Positions 1-11,728 of a DNA stretch of 35,246 bases are shown piece by piece. How positions within the stretch are numbered: position 1 is the first letter of the stretch; every line of letters starts with the position of its first letter. Under the pieces are notes generated by a model. The model was not told the origin of the DNA. It made no database searches and was given only the letters and a program-made list of their open reading frames with translations. The position numbers and the translations under genes are program-made. Origin of the DNA: Chara braunii. Taxonomy: Eukaryota; Streptophyta; Charophyceae; Charales; Characeae. The stretch lies in contig BFEA01000246.1 of NCBI GenBank assembly GCA_003427395.1, positions 1,834,856 through 1,870,101 on the forward strand, written 5' to 3'.

Positions 1-62
<62 letters not shown>
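1..62. repeat. (AG)n microsatellite at the left window edge
   Basis: 31 uninterrupted AG units open the window. A (GA)n tract also closes it, so both edges are probably assembly breaks in the same kind of simple repeat. Confidence 0.98.
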
Positions 63-64
<2 letters not shown>

Positions 65-1192
65 TTAGAGCAAAGCACTACAAGCTTTACCTATGCCCAC
101 TGCTCCGCTACTGTTGACTGCGGACAATACGGGCTCGCACACAACATCCAAGCGGGGTCGGTGGGGGACAAGACTCTGACATGGATCGACCAAGTGACAG
201 CGCGCGTGCTTTCCTCGACTCTCTTATTTTTCTCTCCCTCTCCATTTGTTGAAGCCACAAACGGTGGCTCTACCACGAACTTCAAGTAGTATACCCAGAG
301 ATGGTCGGTCGTGACCCTTAGATTGAGACGATCCACGGTCGCCAAGACTGCTTCAAAGTATTTGTGAGAGTGTGACAGAAGCACGTCGGAGCTTCGTGCA
401 TTCCTTGCATTTTGCACCCTCCATACGCGGACGAGCGCAAGAGCTACACTTGCTCGTGCTGTGCCTGGATGATTGAGATGTGTACGCGGAGTCCGATTCT
501 GCTACCCTGTCGGGCGGTCGGGCCACCCCACAGAATGAAACAATAGTGAAGGCAAAGGGCCTCACTCCACTAGTCCCGACATGCACAAAAGACAAAACTC
601 ATGATGGTGTATCTTTCCATGTTCTAGCAGAAAATGCACTCAAACATAACATTCTACTCGGGGTCCGGCATAGAGAATACATTGTTCTTGGCCATAAGAA
701 TGCGACAGGCCTACTTTATGGAACTCAGGCCCAGAACCAGACCAAATGGAGGCTGAATCTAAACAAACAACATCCCCACACCAACCGGTCCGCATCGAAA
801 CACTAAGCGAACTGCAGAGGACGTCGACCCCACCATTCCGACTCGGAGCTGTAAACAAACAACGAACCTCACCCAATAACACAGGCATATGAAAAGCACA
901 CTAAACAACATTGGTCCTCCACACATGCGCCGCGCCTCATATCGAGACCACATCCATCCAAAAAAACACAACACCGCCATACTGCACAAACACCACACAC
1001 CACAAATCACGGTCCGACACGACAACTTGAATATTATTTTTCTTTTTTTTTCTAAAAAAAATTGTTTTGTCCTCATCGGGGGACAACCATATATTTTAAT
1101 CTTAGTTCACATATTTTTAACTGACATTCTGCCATTTTTTTTCTCTATGTTGCACAAGAAAAACGTACTTGAAAAAAAAAAAAAAAAAAAAA
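63..1192. other. Anonymous DNA, no gene recognised
   Basis: Reading frames here are short (110 codons or fewer), overlap on both strands and show no recognisable motif. The segment becomes AT-rich after about 1020 and ends in a run of 21 A at 1172-1192. That run directly precedes a 208-bp-period duplication and could be the tail of an old retroposed fragment, but nothing upstream identifies one. Confidence 0.5.
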
Positions 1193-1582
1193 TCATTTGC
1201 TTCTTCATTTGAGACGACATGCATAAATTGTGAAATGGTATGAATCAGATACCCAAGTAAATATTCATTTGATCATCCCCCTTTTTGAAACAAAAAAAGC
1301 TAAGGAAAAATTTTGTACTCCTCAAGTAACAATGCGGCCTACTTTCGTATGCTCGACTGATCTGCCCATTATTACTTAAAAAAAAAAACAAAACATATTT
1401 TCATTTGCTTCTTCATTTGAGATGACATGCGTAAATTGTGAAATGGTATGAATCAGATACCCACATAAATATTCATTTGATCATCCCCCTTTTCGAAACA
1501 AAAAACTAAAGAAAAATTGTGTACTCGGTAAGTAGCAGTGCGACCTACTATTTCGTACGCTTAGTCGATTTGCCCATTGTTA
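1193..1582. repeat. Direct duplication of a ~182-bp unit, period 208
   Basis: Copy 1 is 1193-1374 and copy 2 is 1401-1582. Both start with TCATTTGCTTCTTCATTTGA, share GAAATGGTATGAATCAGATA and CATTTGATCATCCCCCTTTT, and end with TGCCCATT. They differ by scattered substitutions and small indels. The spacer between them is A-rich (1377-1400), and copy 1 also follows an A-run. Each unit may therefore be a poly(A)-associated retroposed segment or part of a tandem array. I see no coding content. Confidence 0.9.
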
Positions 1583-1621
1583 GGGCAGGGGGGGGAAACC
1601 TGAAATTTCTTCATTGTGAGG

Positions 1622-1672
1622 TAGCTATGCTTATCAGGGTCCCTTGTGTAGCTTTAGGAGGAGTAGTAGGTA
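1622..1672 (+). repeat. Dispersed repeat fragment, copy of 4776-4826
   Basis: About 51 bp containing GCTATGCTT, GGGTCCCTTGT, TAG and AGGAG-AGTRGTAGGT in the same order as at 4776-4826, with about 80 percent identity by eye. At the second site the fragment lies just upstream of the 219-bp tandem monomers that abut LINE copy 1, so it is probably part of that repeat family. Confidence 0.75.
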
Positions 1673-4508
1673 GGTAGTCAAAGGCCAAAAAAAAATTTCA
1701 GAGAAATAATATAGTGTAGAAAGACAAAATTAAAAATATGCTACAGGATCTGACTGAGGGCACATACTCACACGAGGACTTTTTAACTTATTTGTATATG
1801 TAGTTGAGGTCATATGCACCGAAGTCCAGCTGTGGATGCAGTCAATTATATTTAAGATTGAGTTGGTGTGATTAGGCCCTGACTTCGTGCCACAAGTACG
1901 TCCATAGAGCCGATCTGTTCACTTCCCCGTCCAGTCTATCCGCACTCTCCCCTGGGTTATTTGCCGACCTGGCCTGCTGGTCAGCACGATTTTGCTTGCC
2001 AGCGTGGCAGATCCGACGACCGAGAAAAACTGTGTTTTGTTCTTTTATTATTAGTGAAGGCCTTGAGATATTCACAGTCTGACTGAGGTACAGTTGGTTG
2101 CCCTTGGGGCGTGTATTTACATTCACTTACGGTGAGCGCACCTATTTTTTCTGGAGAAAGAGCTACCCCCAGCCTGGGGGTGGTATGTGCATCCTCCGTT
2201 GGTAGATCTCTCACTGGTTACCCCAATCTATTGGTGGGGGGTTGCACCTACAGGAAATCGGGCCCAACGCCACAAGTACAGTGATATCAATGTCATGAGC
2301 TGAGAAGAGTATGGGGTTGTTACAGGATTTCACCTTTTCTGAGAAACTGAAAGCACAACTACTGAGAATGCACTCGGTGCCTCTTCACCCTGCAACTGGA
2401 CACTTGGCCAAGGATTCTCAACCCTTCTCTAAGCCTTTCTAGCCTTTTGCATTTTGCATGACTGCCCATAGGTTTTTTGTGCTCTTGCACTCCGAGGGAT
2501 GCTTGTGAGACAGAAGGAGAGAAGTGACAAAGACATATCTATACATATTGACTTACCGTGAGGACATAGGTATGCAGCCGTAGTCTACATGCACATGTGG
2601 TTGGGGGATATATGTACATCTGGTTGGTGGAAAGTGAGGGTGTGTGTGTTCAACTAACTCATACGTGCATCTGGTTGGAGCAGGGTAAGGGGGGTTATAT
2701 TCCACTAACTCATAGCATACTACGCTAAGCAAAGTTCACAAATGTATGCGATACTACCGTCCAATCCCAAGATCATCGTCTGCATTCAATCTTACACTTC
2801 CCGGGTCATGGGGAGGTGTTTGGGCTTGTTTTTCATTAGATGTTGTGGGCCCTGGTACGGCCCATTCCATTCCTTGTGCCGAATAGAAACACTATACCGG
2901 GGGGGCGAGGTGTCACACTTTTTCCAGTTAAACTAGTTCTGACAACCAAAAAAACAACAGACTGTCGCGCACGATTTTTTATGTATTTTGCAATAATTAA
3001 ATTAATTAATTAATGCAAATCCCTCCCTGTTGTGTGCGTCCGCCTTTGAGCAAGACCTTCAATTACAGTTTACGTCGGTCCGCGATCTTATGAATATTTT
3101 ATTATGATTCAAAATAAAAATAATCATGCAAAAAATAAAAAATAAAATGTCATACACGTACCAAGTTTGCCAATTTAGGAATTTGATTAATGTGACAAGA
3201 TCAACAGAGAGCATAGTCTCAAGCAATGTCAATGAAAACGAATCAGGATTGACTGACTCAAGGTAAGGACAAGGTGAATGAGGGAAAGTGAAAACTCATA
3301 ATAATCTTATAAAGTACAGATGAAAAAACATGGTTATCACTCATCAAGAGTCCCCACTTTCTCTCTTAGGTCTCATCCTCAATCTCTCATCTGATTGTGC
3401 GTCTCGTGTGCTTTGAGCCACGTCTATATGCCTCATGAGATCGTGGCTTAGAGATGTAGTGCCACCTAGAGCCAACAAGTTCCGAGTAGGTCAATCCAAA
3501 ACCCAAGATTCAAAAATCAAGCATAGCACAAAACTCCTCTCATAAAGTAGGAAGAGCACACTTTTTTTTTTTTAACTTTCTGACCCGTTCTCATCTCCGA
3601 TCAGAAAGTAGCGTCGGGCGTAAGGTTGGGCGTCATGGGTGTGTCCCATATGCTGCAGGTCACTGGCGGGAAGTTCCACCAATGCAGGTATGGCCACACA
3701 ACCTTTCTTCCTACTTACACCTCTACCTCTAACGCAACCTGTATCGCGCTGTTCCAGCAGCATGTCGCCCAAGAAGTGAGTTACTCGAGCTGTGTGTGGG
3801 TACTGGCACATCCCAACTATGTATAACGTTGGGTCTGGCTGGTGTGCCATGGTCCTGGCCTGAAACGACCTGCCTGGGTCCCTACCGGACGTCCAGGCCT
3901 TACCTATTGATGCAGTAGGGAGTGTCCGCTACCGGAGGAAACTGCAAGGGCCTGCCCACGAATGGACAAGGCCGAAATTGTGGCCTTGGTCCGAATAGAC
4001 CGTATGTTTGTTCGGATGCACTGCAGGTCCGACACGACGCCTGAAACAGGAAAAAATAGAACAACAAATAAATAAATAAATGCTGCCTCAAATCGAACCC
4101 TGCGGCCCAAAGGCTGGCCATGAGCCTCCAAGGCGCATGTTGGAATGACGTGCGGCCTGGGCCCCCCCAGTGACTGTCGGGCCCCTGAAACGGGGCTCGT
4201 ATGTAGGCTAAGCATTTAACAAACACCCCAGCCCCCTTTTCAAAGTTTGTTGGGCGAAAGGTCAACGTTTGAAGAAAGCCAGGTACGTTGTTGTCAATGT
4301 CTGTTGAAGCCCGTGCTGGCTGAAACCCCGCCACTAACACCCCGACCATAACTCCCCCAACCCCTACCCCCCCCCACCCACCCACCCACCCAACCCCCCA
4401 AACGAAACTTCTCCGTTCAAAGTTTTCTTTGTGGATTCGGGAAGATGTTGGCAAGCGCAGTCCAACCATGTTTTCGGGGGGGGGGCAAATAAAATTAACC
4501 CACTTTTA

Positions 4509-4581
4509 GGCCCAACCGGAATTCCGCCTGGACCTTTGCCCTAGCATCTAGGGTGCAGGGTTGGGGCCTCCGGTTGGGGCC
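4509..4581. repeat. Imperfect inverted repeat
   Basis: GGCCCAACCGGA at 4509-4520 is the reverse complement, with one bulged base, of TCCGGTTGGGGCC at 4569-4581. The 48-bp loop contains CTAGCATCTAGGG. It could be a small foldback remnant. No target duplication was found. Confidence 0.6.
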
Positions 4582-4775
4582 AGACTAACACAAGGACTAA
4601 GCATTTGCCAGTAACTGTGCCTCCCTTTTCATCTTCCCCCACATTGAGTAACAATAGTGTTTAAAGTCAACACTCTCCCACACACCCGCACCCTAAGCGC
4701 TAGGGCAAAGGGGTAAACATGCCGTTACCCCTCTCTACCAAGAGAGGTCACCTCCTTCACCAAAGAGAGGCAGAA

Positions 4776-4826
4776 AGCTATGCTTGCAGGGGTCCCTTGT
4801 ATAGCCTTAGGAGTAGTGGTAGGTTA
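4776..4826 (+). repeat. Dispersed repeat fragment, copy of 1622-1672
   Basis: Partner of the fragment at 1622-1672. It shares GCTATGCTT, GGGTCCCTTGTRTAGC and AGGAGTAGTRGTAGGT. It lies 25 bp upstream of the first 219-bp monomer, so it may be the leading part of that repeat family. Confidence 0.75.
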
Positions 4827-4850
4827 TGAAAAGAAAGATATATTCCAAGA

Positions 4851-5208
4851 TATCCTCCTAGTACATACCTTAGAGTTGACGCTGGCATAATTGTCCTTAG
4901 TACGGATGTCGAGGGTGTCAGGAGATACTGCACCTTACCGTGGGGCCGGAACGGGCTCCAGGAGGGAACGAAAGATCCCCATCTCTCTACCATCAACACC
5001 ATAGAACACTGTCGTAAAGACAACATAAGGATAAGAAACTCAGTCCATAACTCATGACCTAGGGTTGGCTATCCTCCTAGTGCGTAGCATAGGGTTGAGG
5101 CTAGCATAGCAGTTCCTTAGTACGGGATGTTGGGGGTGTCATGGCCGGAACTAGCTCCAAGGACATACGAGGGAACGGACGATACCCAACTCTTTATCAT
5201 CACCGCAT
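4851..5208 (+). repeat. Two tandem monomers, period 219 bp, abutting LINE copy 1
   Basis: Monomer 1 starts at 4851 and monomer 2 at 5070, both with TATCCTCCTAGT. Shared blocks are AGGGTTGA/AGAGTTGA, CTTAGTACGG, GGGTGTCA, GGCCGGAAC, GCTCCA and GAGGGAACG. Monomer 2 stays similar until about 5208, where LINE ORF1 homology begins, so it is cut after about 139 bp. The arrangement resembles monomeric 5' promoter repeats of some LINEs. LINE copy 2, however, has no such repeats ahead of its longer ORF1, so a chimeric junction or a truncated insertion into a repeat is more likely. Confidence 0.8.
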
Positions 5209-5676
5209 AACTAAGCTAGATGAGAGTCAAAGTTTGGGAGAAGCCCACGACCTCTTTCTCCTCCAACCCATTTCAGCATCAACAGTTACTGTCATTAGCA
5301 GACATGACACAGATAAACAGGCAATGGACAGTTGGCGATCAATTAAATGTGAGAGATCCGAGGTGAGAATCTATCCATGGGCACCGCCGAAGCAGCAACG
5401 GCCGGAGGAGAGGCGAGATAAAATGATGGCAGACCACTTCTGGGTGGAGTTTCGCCACATTCCCATTGAAATACAGGCAGCTTTTGTGCAAGACAAAAAT
5501 ATGACGTTATCGATTTCATAGACCCTCTCCCCCGGCATGTTGCCAAACGAGACGACTATCTCATGCTGGCGGTAGACCTCCCAGAAGGCCAACCCTTCTC
5601 CATTGACGATATAATCCCCTTCAGGATGGGAGAGAGAGATGTCAAAATTCACACAACACACAAGCTACGACCATGG

Positions 5677-5724
5677 TGTTTTAAATGTCAAGCCTACGGG
5701 CATTTATACACAGACCCTACCTGC
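5677..5724 (+). other. ORF1 zinc knuckle with C-x2-C-x4-H-x6-C spacing
   Basis: Cys at 5677 and 5686, His at 5701, Cys at 5722. The context RPWCFKCQAYGH resembles zf-CCHC_4 of plant L1 ORF1. The usual retroviral-type knuckle has four residues between His and the last Cys; here there are six. Copy 2 keeps the same six-residue spacing (21091-21126), although an indel disrupts its first Cys. The spacing is therefore a family trait rather than a decay artefact. Confidence 0.75.
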
Positions 5725-6404
5725 CCTCACCATCCTGTCAACCAAGTCAGAGCCACAAGTCGTCTGATTCAAGACCCCTTCAGGAGCACCCACTGGTGCA
5801 CTGTGGACCCGGGGCACGAGGGATGGGTCTACGCGGATAAGACAGGCGAGGAAGGGAAGACCATTGGCTGGGTGTGGGACAAGGCGGGAGAGCCCGCCCT
5901 GCAGACAAAACCCCCACCCACATGGGTACCCCCGAAAACAGTGGAATCCCACTTACGTAAGTCAGATAGACCCCCTCCCAATGAAATGAATGAGTGGGGA
6001 AATTCGAGAAAGGAAAACTGGGCCCGGACCCGGTAGACTACGTCAAGTACCCACAAAACCAAAAGCATTCTGAGCTGCCACAGAAAAGGAACCAGGATAG
6101 TCTGCAGAGCCGCAATGGGCACGGGACTGACGAACAAAGGAAACAAGGTAATAAATTTGCCCTGCTTGACATAGAAGAAGGGGGACCGGAGGGGGGCGAG
6201 GGAGAGGCAGCGGGCGACCGGGTCCAAGAAGGGCAGCTGGTCCTTCAACAGGAGGAAAAGGGAATGGGACCACAAATGCATGCATGGGGTACTCAACACC
6301 ACCAATGCACCAAGGGACCCCTACGAAGAGGTGTTGAGGATGCCAATGCAAGGAGGCATTAACCCTGTGAGCCTGGAACTTGTACAAAACCCGCACGTCT
6401 CCAT

Positions 6405-7190
6405 AGTACAATTTTATAACTGGATCATGTCAGGCTTGCAATCCCTGCACACTGAGGTCCCGACAGATTTCTGGGCACAGGCACACGTACAACTGAAGGA
6501 AGCCTTAGGGAGCAGTTTGCAAGTCAGAACGATTCTGGATCAGGGTCTCCCTGAACACATTCAATGGGGAGACGCACTGCAACGATTGTTCCAAATCTCT
6601 ACAACACACTTCCAGACCCTAATAAAACTGGCCAACGAGCAGCAAAACACTAAGAGCCAGCAAGAGCAGCTCACCACATCCGGGGATTCGGAAGGGGTAA
6701 ACATGACAACAGGGGGGGAGGGAATTCATGGAACAGAAAAAAACCACGAGGTACAAAAGGATGCCGATGCAGTAGGAGGGGAACACGTGGACCATACAGA
6801 CTCCAATGTAGTGGACCATTTAGAGGGAGCCTTTGGCCCCCAACCTGTGGAAATCGAGGACCCCTCAATCCTCCCCCTTCCCCCCTCCCCCCTCCCCCGG
6901 AGGCCGCTATGATGGATGTGGACCAGCAAGGGGACACGGGAGCGCCCCCGACAGACATGGACATCGAGTAAAAGTTAAAAAAAAATTGCAGAATGGCTGA
7001 TGGAAGGCTTTCAAGCCCAACACCCGGGGGCCTCCCAGGAATTCTGGGACTGCACGTACGTCCAACTATTCGCTATGCTGGACAAAAACCCCACGCTTCG
7101 CAAAACTCTGCAAGAGGACCCTCCCCCACATATATCCTGGCCGGAAATTTTCCAGCGAATTCGACATAATCTCGGCACTGCAATTCTGCC
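6405..7190 (+). other. Duplicated ~55-residue module in ORF1 (A and B)
   Basis: Module A (about 6405-6610) and module B (about 6985-7190) share W-(I/L)-M-x-G-(L/F)-Q, then FW, VQL, a spaced L, R-x-x-L, P-x-HI-x-W and QR, in the same order and with nearly the same spacing. A Pro/Asp/Glu-rich linker separates them. Copy 2 has only one module, at about 21985-22180, which aligns better with B. The pattern of aromatic and leucine positions suggests a small helical domain. I do not recognise the family. Confidence 0.7.
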
Positions 7191-9505
7191 CCCCAGAACC
7201 CCACCGGCCTCCTTCACACCCGCCTAGTGATAGCTACACAGTGATCCCGGCTAGCCACAACCCTGACCCGCCAAGATACAAAAAGCTCAGACACTTGGTA
7301 GTCGGGGGGCAATACGAAAAACCCCTGCTGCAGAAGGACGGGGTTGTGGTTATCCCACTAAGGCAGGACGCGGACAAGATGGAAGTTGGACTCTCCCCAG
7401 TGCAAGGGGGGATAACTCTACCAGGATGGAACTTCTATAATATTTGGTCCCTCCGCGATTTGCGGGACGGTGACTTTAGGAAAAAGGCGGAACCCTTCTT
7501 AAGTCACCATTACTCGGTCGGTATCCTAGCAATTCTTCCGTAGTTTGAGGGGTTAATGAGGGTGGCCACCACAGACCTGTACGTCCTCTTTGAGGACGAT
7601 AAAGATTCAGGCCTGAAATGGTTCAACCACGGGGCCCTGATGGAGCTCCCTCTTCAACATATAAAAGCCAATTCTTTTTGGGCTGAAGAGGATCTACACA
7701 CCTGTCTGGCGAGGATTCTCAGGAACGGACTGTTGTGCATAGTGAACTGGTCTGAGGGCCCATGGATAAGAGTCTGAACCGGGAGGGAATTGAAGAGGAA
7801 AAGTGAATGAAAGACATTGACATTTTGTATTGCAGAAACCCCCTGTGGAAGAATTGTCTCCGAAGTGCTGATGTAGACCTGAGGACCCTAAATGTGAATG
7901 GCCTGGCCTCTTTCAACCCTTCAAAATGGCAAACAATTTGGGACCAGCTGAAGGGCGTGGGGGGAAGGATATGGCCAGACGTCATCTGTGTCCAGGAAAC
8001 CCACCTAATGGATAAGTCGGAGCACCATCGGACCCATAAGACCACTGGTCACACCAGGCCTTCAGGGCGCACGCGGTAACACCCGGTTCATCAGGGGTGG
8101 CGATCTGGGTACCACCAGAGTCCCGTCTCGATGTGGTTAACTAGGTGGTGGAAGAGGAACAAGGGAGGTGGGTGTCGGTTCTTGGGATGCTGGAGCTTGA
8201 GCTAATATGTATCTTTTGCGTCTACGCCCCCAACACAATGGTCGAAAAGGACCGTCTGTTCACACACCTCAAAACCCTGGTACCACAAGGCGTCCCGCTT
8301 ATTATCGCAGGGGACTTTAACGCGACACCTGATAGATGGATGGATAGGTGGAACACCCAATCCCCATGTCCAAATTACGTAGAGGAGGATGATAGACTAA
8401 TAGCGGACCTCTGTGGTACACTGAGACTAGTTGATGCACACCGGTACCTACATCCAACAGAGAAGTCCTACACTTGTTTCCGCACCAATGACCCGGCAAG
8501 GCATTCGAAATCACGAATTGACTTGATCCTAATATCAGAGGAAATCCAAAACGCCCTACAACGCATCGTTATCTTACAGCAGAGCCCCCACCCCGTTTTG
8601 GACCATTGCTCATGCGGAGCTATATTCTCTTTTTGAAAGCGATCGGACCAGGGGCCTGGGTACTATAAACTCAACACGTCCTTGCTCAAGGACGAATCGT
8701 TTCTTGCATATATCCGTGACGTATGGGGGTACTGGCGAGACCGAAGACAAGATTTTGATTCCGAGGTGCGATGGTTTACCAACGGACTGTTTTTCCTAGC
8801 CAAAAAATGTAAGGACTTCTCGAAACTAGTAGCGAGCAGACGACATGCACATGAAGTAGACATTCATAGACAACTTCATAACTTGGCCAACCAAGACAAT
8901 TCGTGCGACCACACTCTAACGATTCAAAGACTGAAAGACCAACTTTTGTAGCTCGCATCACATAGATGGCAAGGAATCAGAATCCGAGGCAAATTAAAAC
9001 AATGGACTATCAAAGGTACCATGGACTCACAATTTTTTAGTACCGCATCAATAAGAGCACACCGCACCACCATTGAGGTTTTTCTAGACCCCGTGACTGA
9101 CGAACTGGCCACAACCACATCCCACTGCGTAAGGATCGCCAGATCCTTCTATAAGGACCTGTTTCCTCTCACGTCCCCCCACAGCCAGAGGCCGACCGAC
9201 TACAGAGATGGACGAATTCCTACGCCTGATGGAAAACCGTCTCTCCCCTTCGCAGAAGGACAAATTAGACCGCCACATCATCAAGGAGGAAATATGGACG
9301 GCGCGGATGCAAATGGATGAAGAGAATTTAAACCCCTGGTCTTGATGGGTTCCCGAAAGAATTATGGGAAACCATGTGGCCCCTCCTCAGTAGTGACTTG
9401 ATGCAGTTCTATAAGGCGGTTTGGGAATCAGGGGATTTAGGGGAATTGGCGGGGCAAGGGGTGCTATCTCTACTCCATAAAAAAGGGGACAAGATGAATA
9501 TCCGA

Positions 9506-10131
9506 AACTACCGGCCTATCACCCTTTTGACGGTGGTCTATAAGATGTTGTCCAAAACATTGACAAACAGAATAATCGAAGTGATCGAGGATCTTATCTA
9601 TCCGGCTCAGACTGGGTTTCTCCGCGATAGAAATATCAAGGAAAACATACTGCTGGTCAATGAGATGATTAGCCTAACGCAACTTTTATCTTCATTGACT
9701 TTGAAAAAACTTACGATCATGTCGACTGACTATTCTTGGATAGATGTCTAGAAAGACTGAATTTCAGAACATATTTTCGGAGGTGGGTAAGCATCTTACA
9801 TGAGAACGCAACCACGAGGGTGCAGATAAATGGGTCTCTGGCTCCAGAAATAAAGTTGCAGCGCTCGGTGAGACAGGGCGACCCCATTGTCTCTTTCCTC
9901 TTCATCATCATAATGGAAGCATTAACAGCCAACCTCCGGCACAGCAAGGATCTGGCGAGAATTAGGATAGCTGGCATCCCAGAGGATGCGATCTCGGTTT
10001 GCTCCTTGTTTGCGAATGACCTCATGATCATGGTTGATGCTACACATAATAACATGGAGGAAATTCAGAGGCTAATGGATCGATTCTGCACCCTCTCTGA
10101 CATGACCGTAAACTGGGGACAAAAACGTTAG
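9506..10131 (+). other. Reverse transcriptase core of LINE copy 1
   Basis: The RVT_1 core is split over two frames. Frame one (up to about 9680) carries NYRPITLLTVVYK and QTGFLRDRNIKENI. After a shift, motif A appears as FIDFEKTYDHVD with the catalytic Asp at 9697-9699, followed at once by TGA (9727). It continues with LDRCLERLNF, RQGDP (9871-9885) and FAND at 10009-10020, where FADD is expected (copy 2 has FADD). This point change alone should abolish polymerisation. Confidence 0.9.
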
Positions 10132-11559
10132 GCTGGTGGCTCCATCACCAAGGGGGTCACCCCCCGGAAAGACAACACGTCACATCGGTCCCCCAGGGGA
10201 CCCCAATCCGGGTTTTAGGGGTCAAGATGTGTGCAGAAGGAAAGACCCCAGAGAATGACGAATGGATCTCAGCCTCGACCCTTGCCAAACTCTCCCAATG
10301 GAACCATAAGAATACGTCACTCTTCGGACGGGCGTTGGTTATCAACAATGTGGTATTGGCATCCCTATGGTACAAGGCTGTTCTTTGGCCACTGAGCGAG
10401 GGGCCCCAAAAATCCCTGAAGAGGAGAGTGGCAGCCTACCTTTGGAGAGGCGATAGCGAAAACCCCCACGCCATCAGCCGGGTTGCGTGGAACTCGGTTA
10501 CCCAACCTAAGACAAAAGGGGGGCTCGACATATTAGACCCCCTCACTCAATCCCAGACCCTTAGCCTTCAATGGATTGTGAGGTTGATCTTTGCGAACCC
10601 GCTGGTGTGGAGGCCTCTTGCCCTTTAGCAGACTGCCCGACTCGCCCCTGAGCCCCCCCCCACCGTCCATCCGCTTCAATGGTTGGATGACCGCTATTGG
10701 AGAGTACCACGTCGCCCCCGAGGGGGGGAGAGGCGGGGGGAGGACTTCTGGCCTCGTCTGTTAAAAACTTGGAGGAGACTTCCACCCCCGTGTCGTCCAT
10801 CCTCAACCAGGTGGGAGGAGGTGGCAAGACAACCCCTCTTTGGCAACCGATGGATCACCAATGGTCAGAGCCAGATCTACTGTAGTTCTGAAGCCCCGTG
10901 GAAAGGATGGGTAAAGAATGGGGTAACCCGCGTGAGAGACCTGTGGGATGCTGAGAAGAACGATTGGAAGAGCCCGGTGGAGATGAAGGAGAGCCTGAGA
11001 TATTGTCATAATATAGACTCAGCATTGGAAGAGATCACGAAAGCCCTCCCAGTGGGATGGTGGCTCATCTTGCGTAAAGGGCCGCTGCTCCAGGAAGGGG
11101 ATTAGGTATCCAAGGACGGGGTGACGGATAGAGTGGGTTTTGTTCACCTAGTTCGACCAGAGGACATACTGATAGAGTGGTATAACATGAAGGAAGGTGG
11201 ACCTTTAGTTGGAAGTCGGGATCCCCTCCAATGGATATCGAGGGTGACCCTATACAGAATTAGGATTATAGGGGAAGGGAGAACCGAAGGGCATTCATGC
11301 CGGAGATGGCCATACAAGACTTACCCATAGACCCGCTGGAGTGGATCTGGACCCATGAAGTATGACACAAACCGGGGCAGTCTAGCTCCACATCATTGGC
11401 TGACCTTTCTGTGAAAGCAACCTACAGAAAGATCAGAACCAAACGGTGCCTGAAAGATGTCGTGATTGATAGATGGCAGAGGCACCTCAACGTGGAAAGA
11501 CAACTCCGTACACCAATTCGATGGTTCGGCGACACTAAGTGCAGACCTGCAAAGATTAC

Positions 11560-11728
11560 ATCCTTACAGTGGCAGATACTGCACCGCTGCCTCCCAACAA
11601 ACGATTGGTTGATAGATCACTCGCATCTGGAACAGCAGGGCCGGACCCTCCCTTGGTGTTCACGCTGCCTGCCGGGCTTCCCAACAAAGCAGAGAGCAGA
11701 AACAATATAACATATTTTTCTACAGTGC
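11560..11728 (+). other. zf-RVT-like Cys/His cluster of LINE copy 1
   Basis: LHRCLPTNDWL is followed by WC-x2-C (Cys at 11657 and 11666), a spacer ending in ETI, an in-frame TAA at 11708, then HIFLQC (His 11711, Cys 11726). This layout, W-C-x2-C...E-T-x3-H-x3/4-C, is that of the zf-RVT domain downstream of RT in plant LINEs. The stop lies between the two metal-ligand pairs. Reading resumes in the same frame for about 170 codons. Confidence 0.75.

Larger units (their letters stand above)
1583..4775. other. Anonymous DNA with minor repeats, no gene recognised
   Basis: A roughly 50-bp unit containing CATCTGGTTGG and ending in AACTAACTCATA occurs twice, at 2614-2663 and 2666-2714. An AT-rich palindromic patch (TTAATTAATTAAT) lies near 3000. 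The longest frame is 189 codons on the minus strand at 3900-4469. It is dominated by a Gly/Val/Trp-rich run read through a C-homopolymer region and resembles nothing I know, so I do not call it a gene. No RNA gene is recognisable. Confidence 0.5.
5209..7777 (+). pseudogene. LINE copy 1 ORF1 (nucleic-acid-binding protein), degenerate
   Basis: ORF1 of plant L1 elements binds element RNA. The N-terminal piece (5209-5521, then a shift to 5563-6036) contains HFWVEFRHIPIEIQAAF and LMLAVDLPEG, laid out like DUF4283, followed by a zinc knuckle at 5677-5724 (C-x2-C-x4-H-x6-C, CFKCQAYGH). Next come a charged Gly/Gln-rich linker, module A (about 6405-6610), a Pro-rich linker, module B (about 6985-7190) and a C-terminal module (7241-7777). 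That last module is one frame interrupted by a single TAG at 7541. Frame changes fall near 5530, 6030, 6290, 6900 and 6975. The ATG at 5141 lies in the upstream monomer and is unlikely to be the native start. The ORF stops 29 bp before the ORF2 ATG and in a different frame. Confidence 0.85.

Noticed and set aside
3900-4469. 189-codon minus-strand frame
   Set aside because: No recognisable domain, a Gly/Val/Trp-rich run arising from a C-homopolymer stretch, a hydrophobic run arising from AT-rich repeats, and overlapping frames. Composition explains it.
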